This document shows positions 12,873 to 23,960 of a stretch of 64,000 bases of DNA, one piece after another (the first letter of the stretch is position 1; each line of letters starts with the position of its first letter). The notes beneath the pieces are model-generated. The model searched no databases. It was not told where the DNA came from and saw only the letters and a list, made by a program, of their open reading frames with translations. Position numbers and translations under genes: made by a program. The stretch spans positions 2,048,501-2,112,500 of the forward strand of contig NC_088315.1 in the NCBI RefSeq assembly GCF_910592395.1, read 5' to 3'. The DNA is from Lineus longissimus. Taxonomy: Eukaryota > Nemertea > Pilidiophora > Heteronemertea > Lineidae.

Positions 12873-13616
12873 ATGGTCACTCCAAGTAACCTTGATTTCT
12901 GAATGCCATTTAAGTTGATTTTTTTGTTATTTTATCGATTTATACATGTATGATTTGATTGATGATTTAGTCATTGCCTTGTTTATTATGTTTTATATGG
13001 GTTTTTGCTTCTTATTTGAGGATTTCACATGTTAGCCATCTGTAAACTGCCAAATTTTCACGGGCATTTAATTTTTTTGATTATTTTACAAATGCCCTCG
13101 AATCCAAAAAATGAAGTTTTTGATTTGAACTGAAACAAGTCTGTTATCCGCCAAACAAAATTTTTCCCGCATGTCAAAAATTATCTGTCAAACTGATGTA
13201 TCTCTGTATGACACTTGTATCTCAGAATGATAATATCATAAAGCATTGGTAAAATAATTTAGGAACACGGCCAAAGTGTATATCCCAGTTGTGATGGATT
13301 TGTCCTCTGTGTAAAGAGTACTACGACCTGCATTCATTTCAGTGAACTACAGGGTGAAATAGACGTTCTGATTAATGCCTGTCAAGTGCTTTTAAAACTG
13401 TTGAGAGAGAATGTTGATTTTTATTAAAAACTATGTAAGTGCGTTTGTCCTTTTGCCTCTGGTGGCTGAATAAGAGGCAAATGAGTATTTTATAAGGTTC
13501 TGAAATAAATTGCAGTTGTTAGAAGAAAGTGTTTACTTTTTTATTGATTTCACCTAGCTTGCATATCTGATGGAATCTGGATAATGCGCATCAGTCTTTC
13601 TTGAGTGAGAAAGACA

Positions 13617-13739
13617 TTGGCTGATATTTATAAAAGACTAGTAAATGCTTTTACTTTAAACTTCATGTACATTTACACTAGCCATCGCTGTAAAAAACTG
13701 CAGTAAAAGCATTTACTAGTCTTTATAAATATTAGCCAA
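13617..13739. mobile_element. Fold-back (MITE-like) element, copy 2 (divergent arms)
   Basis: Its arms read TTGGCTGATATTTATAAAAG on the left and the near-perfect inverse on the right; the inner part of the arm contains AGTAAATGCTTTTA. The loop keeps the family word CATGTACATTTACACTA. Outer-arm sequence differs from copies 1 and 3, yet the two arms of this copy still match each other. It lies about 745 bases from copy 1. Confidence 0.7.
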
Positions 13740-15519
13740 GTCATGCTAGTTGCTCAAACCCGACCGGAACTGGCAACTGGAATCTTGAAGGAAGACCATG
13801 GCACTTATGACCTTGATGAGGCAACTTAACTAGTTGTGTGTTGACAGAAGCTGCCCTTGCTTGGGAGGCCTGGGAAGCTCTATCAATGATGATGTGATGT
13901 CATGGCGTAGGAGGATTAAGTACGCCAGGTATTAAATTCTACTGAATTTGCATTTATAAACCAATAAAAATTCTAATAAATATCTCCTCATTTAAAATGC
14001 TACAACTAAAAAGTGTGCTCCTCTCATTAAAAAAATGAGTAAAAAATTGACAAATTGATTCTGGTAAACTTTTTTCAAAACCAAGCAAATGTCGATCGAT
14101 TATTAAATTCATTTAAAATGCAGACTCGTAAAGAATAGATGATACACACGATAAATACACCATTCCATCGAGAGTGCGATCAATTTACCATTGTTAGTGG
14201 GATGTTCTTTATAACAGTGACATGCATGATTGATGGTCCTGTTCACAGTTTCTGCCAATAATAGATATTGGCAGTTGTCATGGTTCTGCTGCAAGGGTAA
14301 ATATCGTACTGTTACCAGGGGGCCAGCTGCTCAATTGGGACAAATGCCATCTTTTGCTCAAACAAGTGTTATCTCCTTCAGTACATTTCATTTACGATAG
14401 TAGCCTTAGCACTTAATAGCAACCTTACTCCTATCGCTTTCACATGAAGATATCTTTTTTATGTCTCGTTGCTCATTCAGTTTCTTCCAGTCAGTGAAAA
14501 AAACGGTGGATCTAACTGCAGGGTAAAATAACTGATTTTTCATGAGGGAATTCATTAATCTAAAAGACCTTATACTATATAATCCCAAACTGCTATAAAA
14601 TTAATGGTCTGTTTATTTTTGAACAATTTAATTTAACTTGACATAATAGTACATCTACAGAATTACCAGGTTACAATGGTTTTACAACAATCTTATTGAG
14701 ATAATTAACAACTACATGTAAAGGCGTGTACAGGGGATCCCGATGGCTGAACTATCCATTTCATTTGGTCTCTTCATGTGCCTGTGCCACCATAGTTTTC
14801 TGGGACATCTTGTAATATGATATCACCTTTCCCCAACAGAGTACTAATGTCTGCATTAGCTTTCGGTTGTGACAAAAGACAATCATGTTGTTATCCATAG
14901 CCCACATGTCATCTGACACTAAAAGGCCATTAATAATTCGCTGAAATGTCATCAAAGATTCATGATTCGTCACAACTGATGTAGCACTTTTGCTGTTTAC
15001 TTTCTACTTATATGTGATGTTGTGTAATTGCCCAGTTTTGGGGCAGACCCAGACAAAGCTGTAAATCGTAAATCCATTAATTATGCAATCCTTAAAAGAG
15101 GGATTGCAGTATGCAAACTCCAAGGTATAAAAAATATTCAGCTTTAAGTTTTATTACTAAGAAATACATTAATTTGCTGGAATTCATGAGAGTATTAAGA
15201 AATGATGACCGCACTGTCACTAAAACTGAGACGATTAAAGTAATCTTTACAGGTATCTGTGTCTTCCTTCATGCGTGAGAGGCTGCATCTTGGTTGCTTC
15301 AAAGTATTCCTTCATAATCAAACGATGAAATATTCCTAGGATGCCAGAGTCATTTAGATAACTCTTTTTAAAGCTGAACCATACATCATCAACAGCCTTA
15401 AACTGTTTTCAGTGCAACAAACAGAGTCATGTTTGTTGCATTTCGTTTGAGGTAGTTTTTATCCGCAACAAGTCCTTAAATTCTAATTCAATTCGAAAGA
15501 GGAGGAATGCAAGCATTGC

Positions 15520-18357
15520 TTAAAAGTGTATAACATGTGATGAGAATTCATGAACATCCAAACAGGGCTTACCACAAAGATTACACTGCCAAGGGTTGTT
15601 CAAGTTGTGCAAACCCATATGCAAGTAATACACTGTCTTATCTGTAAAAACTATCTTACAAAACTTGCACATGAACAATTCCTTCTGCTTCAGAATGAAA
15701 TCCATTATCTCGGTGTTACCGTCACTGTCCACGTTCGAATCCGCCTCTGACACTCCTGAGGGAAGTACCGTAAGGGCTGGCCCTTGCCTGTCACTGACAC
15801 TGCTGTCAATGGACGCAGGGCGGTTAAACTTTCTCCCTGGTCCGGAGTTATTCAAATTCCATGCAAGGTTAGAAATGTAAGCTTTTCCGTTCTCAGCCAA
15901 CAGGGTTGCTGGTTCCTCAGAAGTATGCCTTGATGGCAACTGCTTTCGTTGCAGTTTATTCAGTCGTTCCAAGTCTTCAGAGCACCGGCGCTTCCGTACA
16001 AGTCCAACTCTTCCTTCTGAACGTTCATGGCAGCTCTGCGTTGAACGAGGTCGAGTGATCTGAATGTCTATTGCCTCTCCCCCGAGCGAGTCTTCCCCAT
16101 TCAGGAGGTGTTCACCAAATCGAGGATGACCACCTCCCCGACACAGTAATGCCGTGTGGACACCCAATTCTGTTCGATTCAAGAACCTCTTCCCACACCT
16201 TTGGCAAAGGACACCAGTCATGCCCATCTGCCTGTATGAATCAGTCGTCTGCCACGCAGGTTTCCCTGTCATCATGACTTCACGTAGTCTCTTCTCCATC
16301 TCGAGCTTGTGTGACACATGACCAAGATGACGTGTGACGGAAATGAGACTTCGGAATTCCACACCACACACAGAGCAATTCCATTTCTGACCCTCCTTGT
16401 CATAAGTAATGGCATTTCTGTCATACTGGCCAGTGTAGAATTCTTCAGCGATTTGATTTTCGGAGTTCAAAGTATCTATACTACAGCTTCGTTGTCTACC
16501 ATGTCCATTCGCCTCCGTATTGGATGAGAGGATATGACAAGTATCTGAATTTGACCCGCACGATCTGGTTGATGCGCATTCAGATTGGCCAACATCCACT
16601 TCCAACTGACTGGTTTTCGATCTTCCAGATTGAATCCCAGGTAAGTCTTTATAAAGAGCATTCAAAATACTCTTTTGCCAGTCATCGGACTGTGATGTTC
16701 CACTGTGGGTCGACTTTGGACTCCTACTCAGCTCGCTCAGGTTAATTGTAGATGATGGCTTATGGGCCAAAAGAAGTAACTCTGACTGTGAATGCATCAG
16801 CATGTGCATGGCCAGGGTGTCCTGATCCTTGAAGGAGCGTCCACACACTTGGCATGGGTAGGATATCGATGTCTGCGGAACATTGAGAGATGACCCATGC
16901 AACCCCACCCGAAGCAGACGATTCAAGCTTGATTTCTGGCTGTATGCTTTGTCAGCATGTTCTTCCATCGTGTGCATGGCTAGAGCATCCCTGGTCACGA
17001 ATGTGACCATGCAGTGTGGGCAGACAATCCCTACTGCTTGAGCATAAGACTCATCCTCACCAGGCTCTGAACCTTCACCGGGTTCTAGTTTCACTTGCCG
17101 CAGTGACGGAACCTTCCCCGACATGATTCTCTGCTTCTGCGACTGCTCTTCCATTGTCCGAGCATGGTACATCATGTGCATGGCGAAGGAATCTTGGTCT
17201 TCGAGTCTCTTCCCACACAAACCACATTTATATCCATCATTCATCAGATTCTGTAACATGTTATTGTTCAAGCCTCTTTTCACCTCTTTGCCAAGCACCT
17301 CTTGCGTAGATGATCCTCCGTCACCGGACTCTGCATTTTCACTTGGTTCATCATCCGGGTCGATTGGTTCTTGTTTAATAACGACGGGTGGCACCTTTAC
17401 TTTATCACTGTTTGTTACTCCAACACTTTTCTCAACTGCTTTAGCATTGCTCTCCACTGGATCCGGTCCTGTAACACCAACAGCCGCATGTGGCCCCAAG
17501 GGATTCGTCGTAGTGGAATGCCCAATTGTTTTTCTAGCTAAGTCGTTCTCACTTTCTTCTCTGGCGATGTCCAACATATGCATGGCATATCCATCACGAC
17601 TTGGGAACACTGTCCCACAGTGGCTACACTTGAAGAGATTCTTAATTCGCATGACCTTCTCACGATGTCTTGGTGAGCTGATGTGGGTGCTTAGAGCAGC
17701 TCTACTGACAAACACAACTGAACAGATCTGGCACTCCAATTCCTTGCCACTGGATCCTAAACTTTCCAAATGTTTACTCAAGTGGTTCTGCATGGATTCA
17801 AATCCTTCGTGTTTCTCGTAACAGACGGAACAAGTGTACATTGTTTGCTGACGCGACTCCCGAGGAGCATGTTTTTCCCGTGGAATCGTACGTTGTTCTG
17901 AACTTGGCTGGTGTACCAAGTACTCGTGCGTTAAAAGTGTCTCCAAGTTTGCTAATGTCTTACCACAAGTACTACAGCCTCTGAGCTTCTCCTTCCCATT
18001 TGGACACTTGCCACGATGCTCACCCAGTTTCATCACATCTGGGAACACATCTTGACAATAAAAGCACCTAAGTGGGAGTCCATGTTTTGCTATATGTTCA
18101 TCCCAGTCACTCTGCCCTCCGCATTCTAATTTACATATTGGACAGTTTAAACTTTTTAAAACAAACAAAGGTTCCCCTCTCTCATCTGCTTCCGATGTGC
18201 TGTCGTCTGCTACTAATTCCTTCTTTATCTCCATTTGCGCTTCGAGAGGAGAATCTTTCGAGAGGAGAGTCTTTTCATGACAAGAAGAGTGACCTGGAGA
18301 GTCATTTCTCTCCTCGGAAATATCACCAGACGATTGGCTCGAAGTGTCATCAGACAT
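15520..18357 (-). CDS. C2H2 zinc-finger protein with Ikaros/Hunchback-type C-terminal finger pair
   Basis: One exon encodes 945 residues, ATG at 18357. About thirteen C2H2 or C2HC-like fingers are spread over the protein, starting with CPIC near residue 72. Four central fingers share an AMHM or AMHT core before the first zinc histidine (contexts DGYAMHML, DSFAMHMM, DALAMHTM, DTLAMHML), so they probably arose by internal duplication. One of these (DGYAMHMLDIA) lacks a clear final histidine. The last 52 residues form two fingers resembling the Ikaros/Hunchback dimerisation pair: CKFCKIVF, YYLHMGLH, then PWQCNLCG and EFSSHV. Three psi-K-x-E SUMO consensus sites are visible (IKKE near residue 44, IKQE, VKLE). 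It is likely a nuclear DNA-binding regulator that can multimerise. I could not match it to a named orthologue. Confidence 0.85.
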   Translation of the reverse strand: MSDDTSSQSSGDISEERNDSPGHSSCHEKTLLSKDSPLEAQMEIKKELVADDSTSEADERGEPLFVLKSLNCPICKLECGGQSDWDEHIAKHGLPLRCFYCQDVFPDVMKLGEHRGKCPNGKEKLRGCSTCGKTLANLETLLTHEYLVHQPSSEQRTIPREKHAPRESRQQTMYTCSVCYEKHEGFESMQNHLSKHLESLGSSGKELECQICSVVFVSRAALSTHISSPRHREKVMRIKNLFKCSHCGTVFPSRDGYAMHMLDIAREESENDLARKTIGHSTTTNPLGPHAAVGVTGPDPVESNAKAVEKSVGVTNSDKVKVPPVVIKQEPIDPDDEPSENAESGDGGSSTQEVLGKEVKRGLNNNMLQNLMNDGYKCGLCGKRLEDQDSFAMHMMYHARTMEEQSQKQRIMSGKVPSLRQVKLEPGEGSEPGEDESYAQAVGIVCPHCMVTFVTRDALAMHTMEEHADKAYSQKSSLNRLLRVGLHGSSLNVPQTSISYPCQVCGRSFKDQDTLAMHMLMHSQSELLLLAHKPSSTINLSELSRSPKSTHSGTSQSDDWQKSILNALYKDLPGIQSGRSKTSQLEVDVGQSECASTRSCGSNSDTCHILSSNTEANGHGRQRSCSIDTLNSENQIAEEFYTGQYDRNAITYDKEGQKWNCSVCGVEFRSLISVTRHLGHVSHKLEMEKRLREVMMTGKPAWQTTDSYRQMGMTGVLCQRCGKRFLNRTELGVHTALLCRGGGHPRFGEHLLNGEDSLGGEAIDIQITRPRSTQSCHERSEGRVGLVRKRRCSEDLERLNKLQRKQLPSRHTSEEPATLLAENGKAYISNLAWNLNNSGPGRKFNRPASIDSSVSDRQGPALTVLPSGVSEADSNVDSDGNTEIMDFILKQKELFMCKFCKIVFTDKTVYYLHMGLHNLNNPWQCNLCGKPCLDVHEFSSHVIHF

Positions 18358-21300
18358 TTTAACAATATTGTCAGATGGCTGATGTGTAATTTTGAAAACA
18401 CAACACTTTAGATGGTGCTACCAGCTCCTTTTTATGAATACAGTTCTGCTTTCAACCAGTGCGAATGTTCTCTTTCTTGGTCATCAGCGCTGCAGAAAGT
18501 TGATTTCATTTTGTGTCCTGGGTGTCTCTCATGTCCTTGAAATGCTTGTTCTCTACACTTCCTGATGTTCTTTCTGCGATTTACTGGTCACGAGGTGGGT
18601 ACACGTAGGTAATCTGAAAAACAGGAACAATGCACCAGCTTCAGTTCACGGAAGTTCATTCAATCTAGCTAACATGCTCAATTCTCACCAATCCCACGAC
18701 TAATTAATTGCAACAGAAACGGAACCAGTTGGAGGGTGTTCAGGTTGTTACCCTTGATATCAAAAATCTTCTTTATATCGCCTGGCATTTGGAAGCAAAT
18801 AATCGTACTTGGCAAATATTCAATTATTCATTGAACTTGTGTTATGGGAAAACGACTTTTATTTTTAAAGGTGTGTTATTGTCGATTAAAGAACAGCGCG
18901 GGTCGAACCGCGAGGCATAATTCTTAACACTTCTCTGAAATATAAAAGATGTTTTTTGTCTCCCGTGGGTGATATTTATTTCAAATACTTATTGTTTAAA
19001 CAAGGTTTTATACGTTTTCATCAACATTCACTTTGGGGGAGGATGTAGTCTTTCAATGAATTATTGAAAGACTGATGATTCTGATTATCGATTACGTCAT
19101 AGTTATTAACACTGCATAAGAGACTCTGACCATAACGCTGAATTGGGTGACAACAGACACTCTGGGTTATGCATGTGAAGAAGGAATTGACGAGTAAGGA
19201 ACCCTAGAAGTGCTCTTCGACCCTATTGAAGTTTTCTTGGCCAACGGATTCCTGCGCGCGAGTCTCCTGTGGCCCAGAACTAGTGTACTAATTGATCTAA
19301 TTGGTTGAATGCCTGCGGACAGCGAGAGGAAACAAGAGTCTGGCCAAATTCATCCAACAGCATGTAAGGAAAGAAGCGTGGTATTGCTGTCGCGGGGTTG
19401 CAGTGTCGTCGGTCTCGTATGTGACTTTGTGTCAAAAGACAGGGTTTTTTATACGGGTTGCTAGACCTTCCTCTTGGTGTCAGCAGGATGAAAAACTAAC
19501 CGTACCAAGCCCACTGGTGTGACCAGTATAAAGTGACCTGCTTGAGTGGAGGATGTTACCAGCGTGCGGCTTCTTATGTCAAACCTGAGGAGGGTGTCAC
19601 TGACTGAAAATGGAGGACTTTCACCAGGACAGGTATATTCTGAGTTTATTCGATAAGTAAGGAAAATGTTACGTACCTCTCTTTAGTGATTGTGTGATAA
19701 ATCCAGTTTCTTTTCCGTAAAATGATATGTCATCCCGGCACTGATAAGCATCCAACCAGCTGTCCGCGAGGAACACAACTCAAATCCGTCTTCCCCGAAT
19801 ACGTACTCCTACATGTATAAAATACTGGAACTACTAATGGCCCGTCTGCATCCTGAATAATTGATAAGGTTTATAAATTACTACCTATTAATTATTCAAC
19901 TAGTCAAATGTGCCGAGTGCTCCATACAGAAGCTTGCCCCCTTGGATTACCCCAGCTCATAAAAAATGCAGAACCGTATATGGAATTTTTAATGATATAA
20001 CAAGCGTTCGTATTCAAACTCCGCGCTCAGCTGGTTAATTATTTAAAGACAGATATGGAGTTTAGTTTGCATATTTGCTGTGCCTGGCTGCGAGGAAATC
20101 TCCAGTAATTAGTTGGTTTAAAATTTCATGTGATGCCGTTTCCCCACTTTGAGTACATTGGCGATATCCATGGCAACGAGAAAGCACGTTTGGGTTCATG
20201 TTGGCTTGGCTGCAGCTGAAGACGGTATCTTCGGATTAGATAAAAAATTAAGACAGGCAAGAGTTGTCTGAATTTGATATATTCATAGAATTACCTTGAC
20301 CTTCAACTCTGGGTCACGTCCAAATGACCTTTAGAATTGTCTTCCGCGTTTCCACTGACAAGTCTACTCTTATGAAATCGCAAATCTTCGGACGCTGGTG
20401 GTACAAAACATCTTGGACCAAGTATTTTTCCGAAAAATGCCAAATTCACTTTTCCTGTATTTCCTGTACATTTCTGCACTACGCGGTAATTTGTACCCAT
20501 GGAAACGCTGAGCCAGCTCTGAGTACGGTTGTAAAGTACATATGATTCCGCTGTCAGCTGATGATTGGAGGGAAAGGACGTGCATGCATTTCCGAAATCT
20601 CAGCCTTGCAGTTTCCGTCCGACTTGGCAAATTTGGCAAGTGAGGAATGCTGGTATCTGATTCGCTGTAAAATTGATGCCTTTATTTCATTCGTAACCAC
20701 ATATACCTGTTTTTAAAGCATATGCTCAGGTAAATATTCGTTGTATTGACACACTAATAACATTAGTTAACAAATGTCAACTGATCGTTTCTTTTTCTTG
20801 AAAGTTCGAGATATCATCGATAATAAATCGTTGGCGCTTCCAAATATACCCTCTCGCTGTGAAACACGTATACCTCACAGCGTTCCCCCACCGATTGGAA
20901 CTGACTTCATAGTTTCAACAAACTTTCAGGCTGTTATATATATTTGAAAAAAGCATCGAATTTATCCAGGGAAAACTTTCTGAATTATTCACTCAGCCCT
21001 CCGCCTTCATGAAATTTTAAACGCAACTTGAATAATACCGCTCCCTGGGATTTTGCTTGTCTTTATAGCTTGCCCATCCGGTATTCTGCCTTATACATAT
21101 TTTATTAACCTTTAGGCCGAAAGCGAAAAAGTCCCGTTTTCTTTAATTTTTTCCCCGTCAGTAGGCCCATGTATGTCGGAAGGGGTTACGACCTGTACGC
21201 TGGTGTTTACGCTTTAGACTCTCCCATCAGTTACACTTCGGGCCGGGTTAGTGAGTCGTCATCATATTCATAGAGTGTTTAAACCATGAAAATTTAGTGT

Positions 21301-22145
21301 GCGTCTCATTTTTTTAGAACAACAGTCTACAGCATATGGTATATCTACATCAATTTTGATTACAGGGGCCAGGGGCGGAGAAAGTCATAAAGCTTCATTA
21401 GTTTCCGTTCTGCAAAATACAGTTCATTAGGAGGAGAGAAGAGCGTGTTTGGCATAAAAAGCCTCCTCTGTCAGAGTTGGCCTGAATTATTGATAAAGCA
21501 TTGTACCACATGATGCAAGAGAGGAGGTGAAATGAATAAATAATAGACTCACTGTACAACAGCTGTACGACGTATGTACAGAATTGGTATCAAAAATTCA
21601 TTAGTGCTAATTAGACGCAACAGTTCTGATGGGTTAATCAACAGCTTAAATTGGTCTAATGTTCAGGCTCCGCATTCGCACTCACTGACAGTATCGCCAT
21701 CTGTCAATGCTCCGACACATCAACCAACATCTTTTCAGTTTGTACACGCAGATGGATATTGCCGCATCTGTAGATGTATCAGCTAATCTCAAATGTCATC
21801 TTATAATATGATCCACGTTTGCTGAGATCTGCTCCTAGTCGTTTGAAATATCGAGAGGCGGAGTATGTTGAAAACAACTGGTGCCAGGATGGGGGAAGTT
21901 GTTCCATTGTCCGTCCTTGTGAGATGATTACCATGGTACAACCAATGATAAACGAGTAATTAGAGACATGCAGTCGACACACCTGCAGTTGACAATCCCC
22001 TCAAATTGGTCAACTGACTCCTATATCTCACAGTACATGGAAACTTTTCAAGCCTGTGCGAGGAATGTATTTATCACTGACCCTGTCTCCTGTCTCCTCA
22101 TAGGCAAAAGCGTTATGTTCTCGGACGTATCGGAGTGTTCCTGAA
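18358..22145. other. Intergenic region without a recognisable gene
   Basis: This stretch separates two minus-strand genes. Its left part must contain the promoter and any leader exon of the zinc-finger gene; its right part is the 3' flank of the acyltransferase-like gene. Small open frames occur, for instance around 19300-19520 and 20300-20640, but none shows a domain, a signal peptide or convincing splice context. No transposon or tandem array was recognised. Confidence 0.55.
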
Positions 22146-23960
22146 CTACCGAGAGGTTGGATTCCAAAATCGCAACGCCTGGAAACCAAATTTCCGGGGT
22201 TTTGGACCCTGGTCTGATACTTTTCTATCTGGTTCAGTCCTTCTAGTCAAACTCTCCTTCAGAAGCCCCGTAAACTCCTCTGCAATGATACCATCAACTA
22301 CGTGATTGTCGTAGCCAATCGTGACGTAGATTTGTCCTTGAATGGTGGCGATGCAAATTGAAAACATTGCTAAGCCTACCATGTGTTCTGCGCTCATGAA
22401 ATGCATTCCTTTAACCTGGCACTGTCTTTCTTCTTCTACGTTCTCTGTCCGCTCCAATTCACCCCTGTTTCTTATAGATAACGCGTAAGATTTCTTTGAC
22501 GGAGTTTTCGACACGCGAGCCAGGAAATCGTTCACACCATTTTTACGTCCTAGCATATAATTCAACCATCTGGACCAAGAAAACACTTGCGAAGATCGCA
22601 GTTTCTTTTCTAAAGTTTGATGCAGTGATTGAGCTGGTGTCCAAACATCTTGAACCATTTGGCGTGGTTTGGGGAGGCTAATGTTGATGTCCAACATTCC
22701 CTCGTGATTGCCAGGCGTATTTTGGGGGACGTCTAGATTAGATCCCCGTCTCATATTGCAAGTTACTAGAGCGTTCAGTTTCAGCGGAACAACATTGCCA
22801 TGGAAAGCTTTACTTCTGAGAGTATCTTGTAAACTCACCGCAGCCGCTGCTAAAATAACGCTGGTAATACTGACGCGTTTTGAACAACACACCTGGAGCA
22901 AGATCTCAGTTTCTTTCTCATCTAAAAGGAATGTAAATACACCTGTCTTTCTGATCGAAGCGCGGGGTTTCAGATGAGTCTGTATCCTAATACTGGTAGA
23001 ATCTGGGCTCAGGAACGGCCTGTGGTAAAATCTGTTGACTATTGCAAGCAACGGAAACTCGTACAGGCGTGGTTTCAGTTCCCTGTAAAGATATTCCGGC
23101 GCTGGCAAGAGACGCAAACCTTTGATATGATCATACTTTTTCTTGACATTAAGAACGGAAGTCGATGTGTCGTCTGCGCTAGCGGAAGTGTCGATATCAC
23201 CGGAAATGTGCATTGCATCGTTTGTTGAACTGGACATGACACTGCTGACAGAAGTTGACATGATACTAGAAGACATGTCGCTACATGACGTACCCATGAC
23301 GTCGTCGCTACCGACTAATGCTGACATGCCGGATGAGTCACCGACGGAATCTGACATGGTAGATTCGTGATACACGGCATTTGTTAGAAATCTCTGAAAG
23401 TCTTTGAACACACCCTCCATTATTGATGCATCATCCATGATACAGCTGTTGAAGGAGAATATAAAAGGGAAAACGTAGCGGCCGTTTTCCCGCCTTGGTA
23501 GTGTGACCTTGACCCGCCATTGGGGACCAGACGACAGGAAACGGATACTGAGATTTTTCTCAAATACTTCTTTCCAGTCAATAGTGGGCACCATTTGCAA
23601 ATCGTAATTAGGTTTACCTGCTATTTCGGTGAAATAAGTCATAGTCGATTTCCCCCTCGAGATCGTGATAATACTGCAACGGAGTAACGGATGACGACGC
23701 CAGAGGGAGTTGAGAGCTTGACGTATATGAGTCTCCGTGACGTCCTCGGTACTCTCAATGAACACGGCGTTCACATTCACACCAAGACCAACCTTATTTT
23801 GGGCAGCCCATAAAAACTCCTCGTATAGATCTAACCTCCTTCCCTTTCGTCCCAACCGTCCGAATTTAATCCGTATGGCCTTCTCATCTGTCCGAATGAG
23901 ATCTAGAATCCACCAGAGAACTAAGGTGACGGCCGTCGCGATGGCTATGAAAGTGATCAT
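22146..23960 (-). CDS. Condensation / alcohol acyltransferase-fold protein, membrane-anchored, degenerate active site
   Basis: One exon, 604 residues, ATG at 23960. Residues 2-20 form a hydrophobic N-terminal anchor followed by basic residues. The body has the layout of the CoA-dependent acyltransferase superfamily (NRPS condensation domains, PapA5, fungal alcohol acetyltransferases). The N-terminal half has a LNSLWRRHPLLRC segment typical of the region before the catalytic motif. At residues 171-179 the usual HHxxxDGxS motif reads NSCIMDDAS, so both histidines and the glycine are replaced while the aspartate and last serine remain. Residues about 200-270 are a Ser/Met/Asp-rich insert. The C-terminal half ends with a strand and TIGYDNHVVDG, where the family has a second conserved segment. 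Without the catalytic histidine, ordinary acyl transfer is doubtful. Substrate and role are unknown. Confidence 0.7.
   Translation of the reverse strand: MITFIAIATAVTLVLWWILDLIRTDEKAIRIKFGRLGRKGRRLDLYEEFLWAAQNKVGLGVNVNAVFIESTEDVTETHIRQALNSLWRRHPLLRCSIITISRGKSTMTYFTEIAGKPNYDLQMVPTIDWKEVFEKNLSIRFLSSGPQWRVKVTLPRRENGRYVFPFIFSFNSCIMDDASIMEGVFKDFQRFLTNAVYHESTMSDSVGDSSGMSALVGSDDVMGTSCSDMSSSIMSTSVSSVMSSSTNDAMHISGDIDTSASADDTSTSVLNVKKKYDHIKGLRLLPAPEYLYRELKPRLYEFPLLAIVNRFYHRPFLSPDSTSIRIQTHLKPRASIRKTGVFTFLLDEKETEILLQVCCSKRVSITSVILAAAAVSLQDTLRSKAFHGNVVPLKLNALVTCNMRRGSNLDVPQNTPGNHEGMLDINISLPKPRQMVQDVWTPAQSLHQTLEKKLRSSQVFSWSRWLNYMLGRKNGVNDFLARVSKTPSKKSYALSIRNRGELERTENVEEERQCQVKGMHFMSAEHMVGLAMFSICIATIQGQIYVTIGYDNHVVDGIIAEEFTGLLKESLTRRTEPDRKVSDQGPKPRKFGFQALRFWNPTSR

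Larger units (their letters stand above)
12231..15519. other. 3' flanks of the RasGEF and zinc-finger genes (convergent)
   Basis: This is AT-rich DNA between two converging genes. It should contain the 3' UTR of the RasGEF gene on the left and of the zinc-finger gene on the right. AATAAA-like words occur, for example near 12764 (inside a fold-back repeat) and 13503, but none can be singled out as the poly(A) signal. Two fold-back elements are listed separately. No other coding sequence was recognised. Confidence 0.6.

Noticed and set aside
17123-17821. Plus-strand open frame of 232 codons
   Set aside because: It is the antisense shadow of the zinc-finger exon; long reverse frames are common opposite such exons.
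2278-19640. Shared 19-base word TCACCAGGACAGGTATATT near 2280 and 19620
   Set aside because: Similarity ends abruptly on both sides; too short to call a repeat family from two copies.
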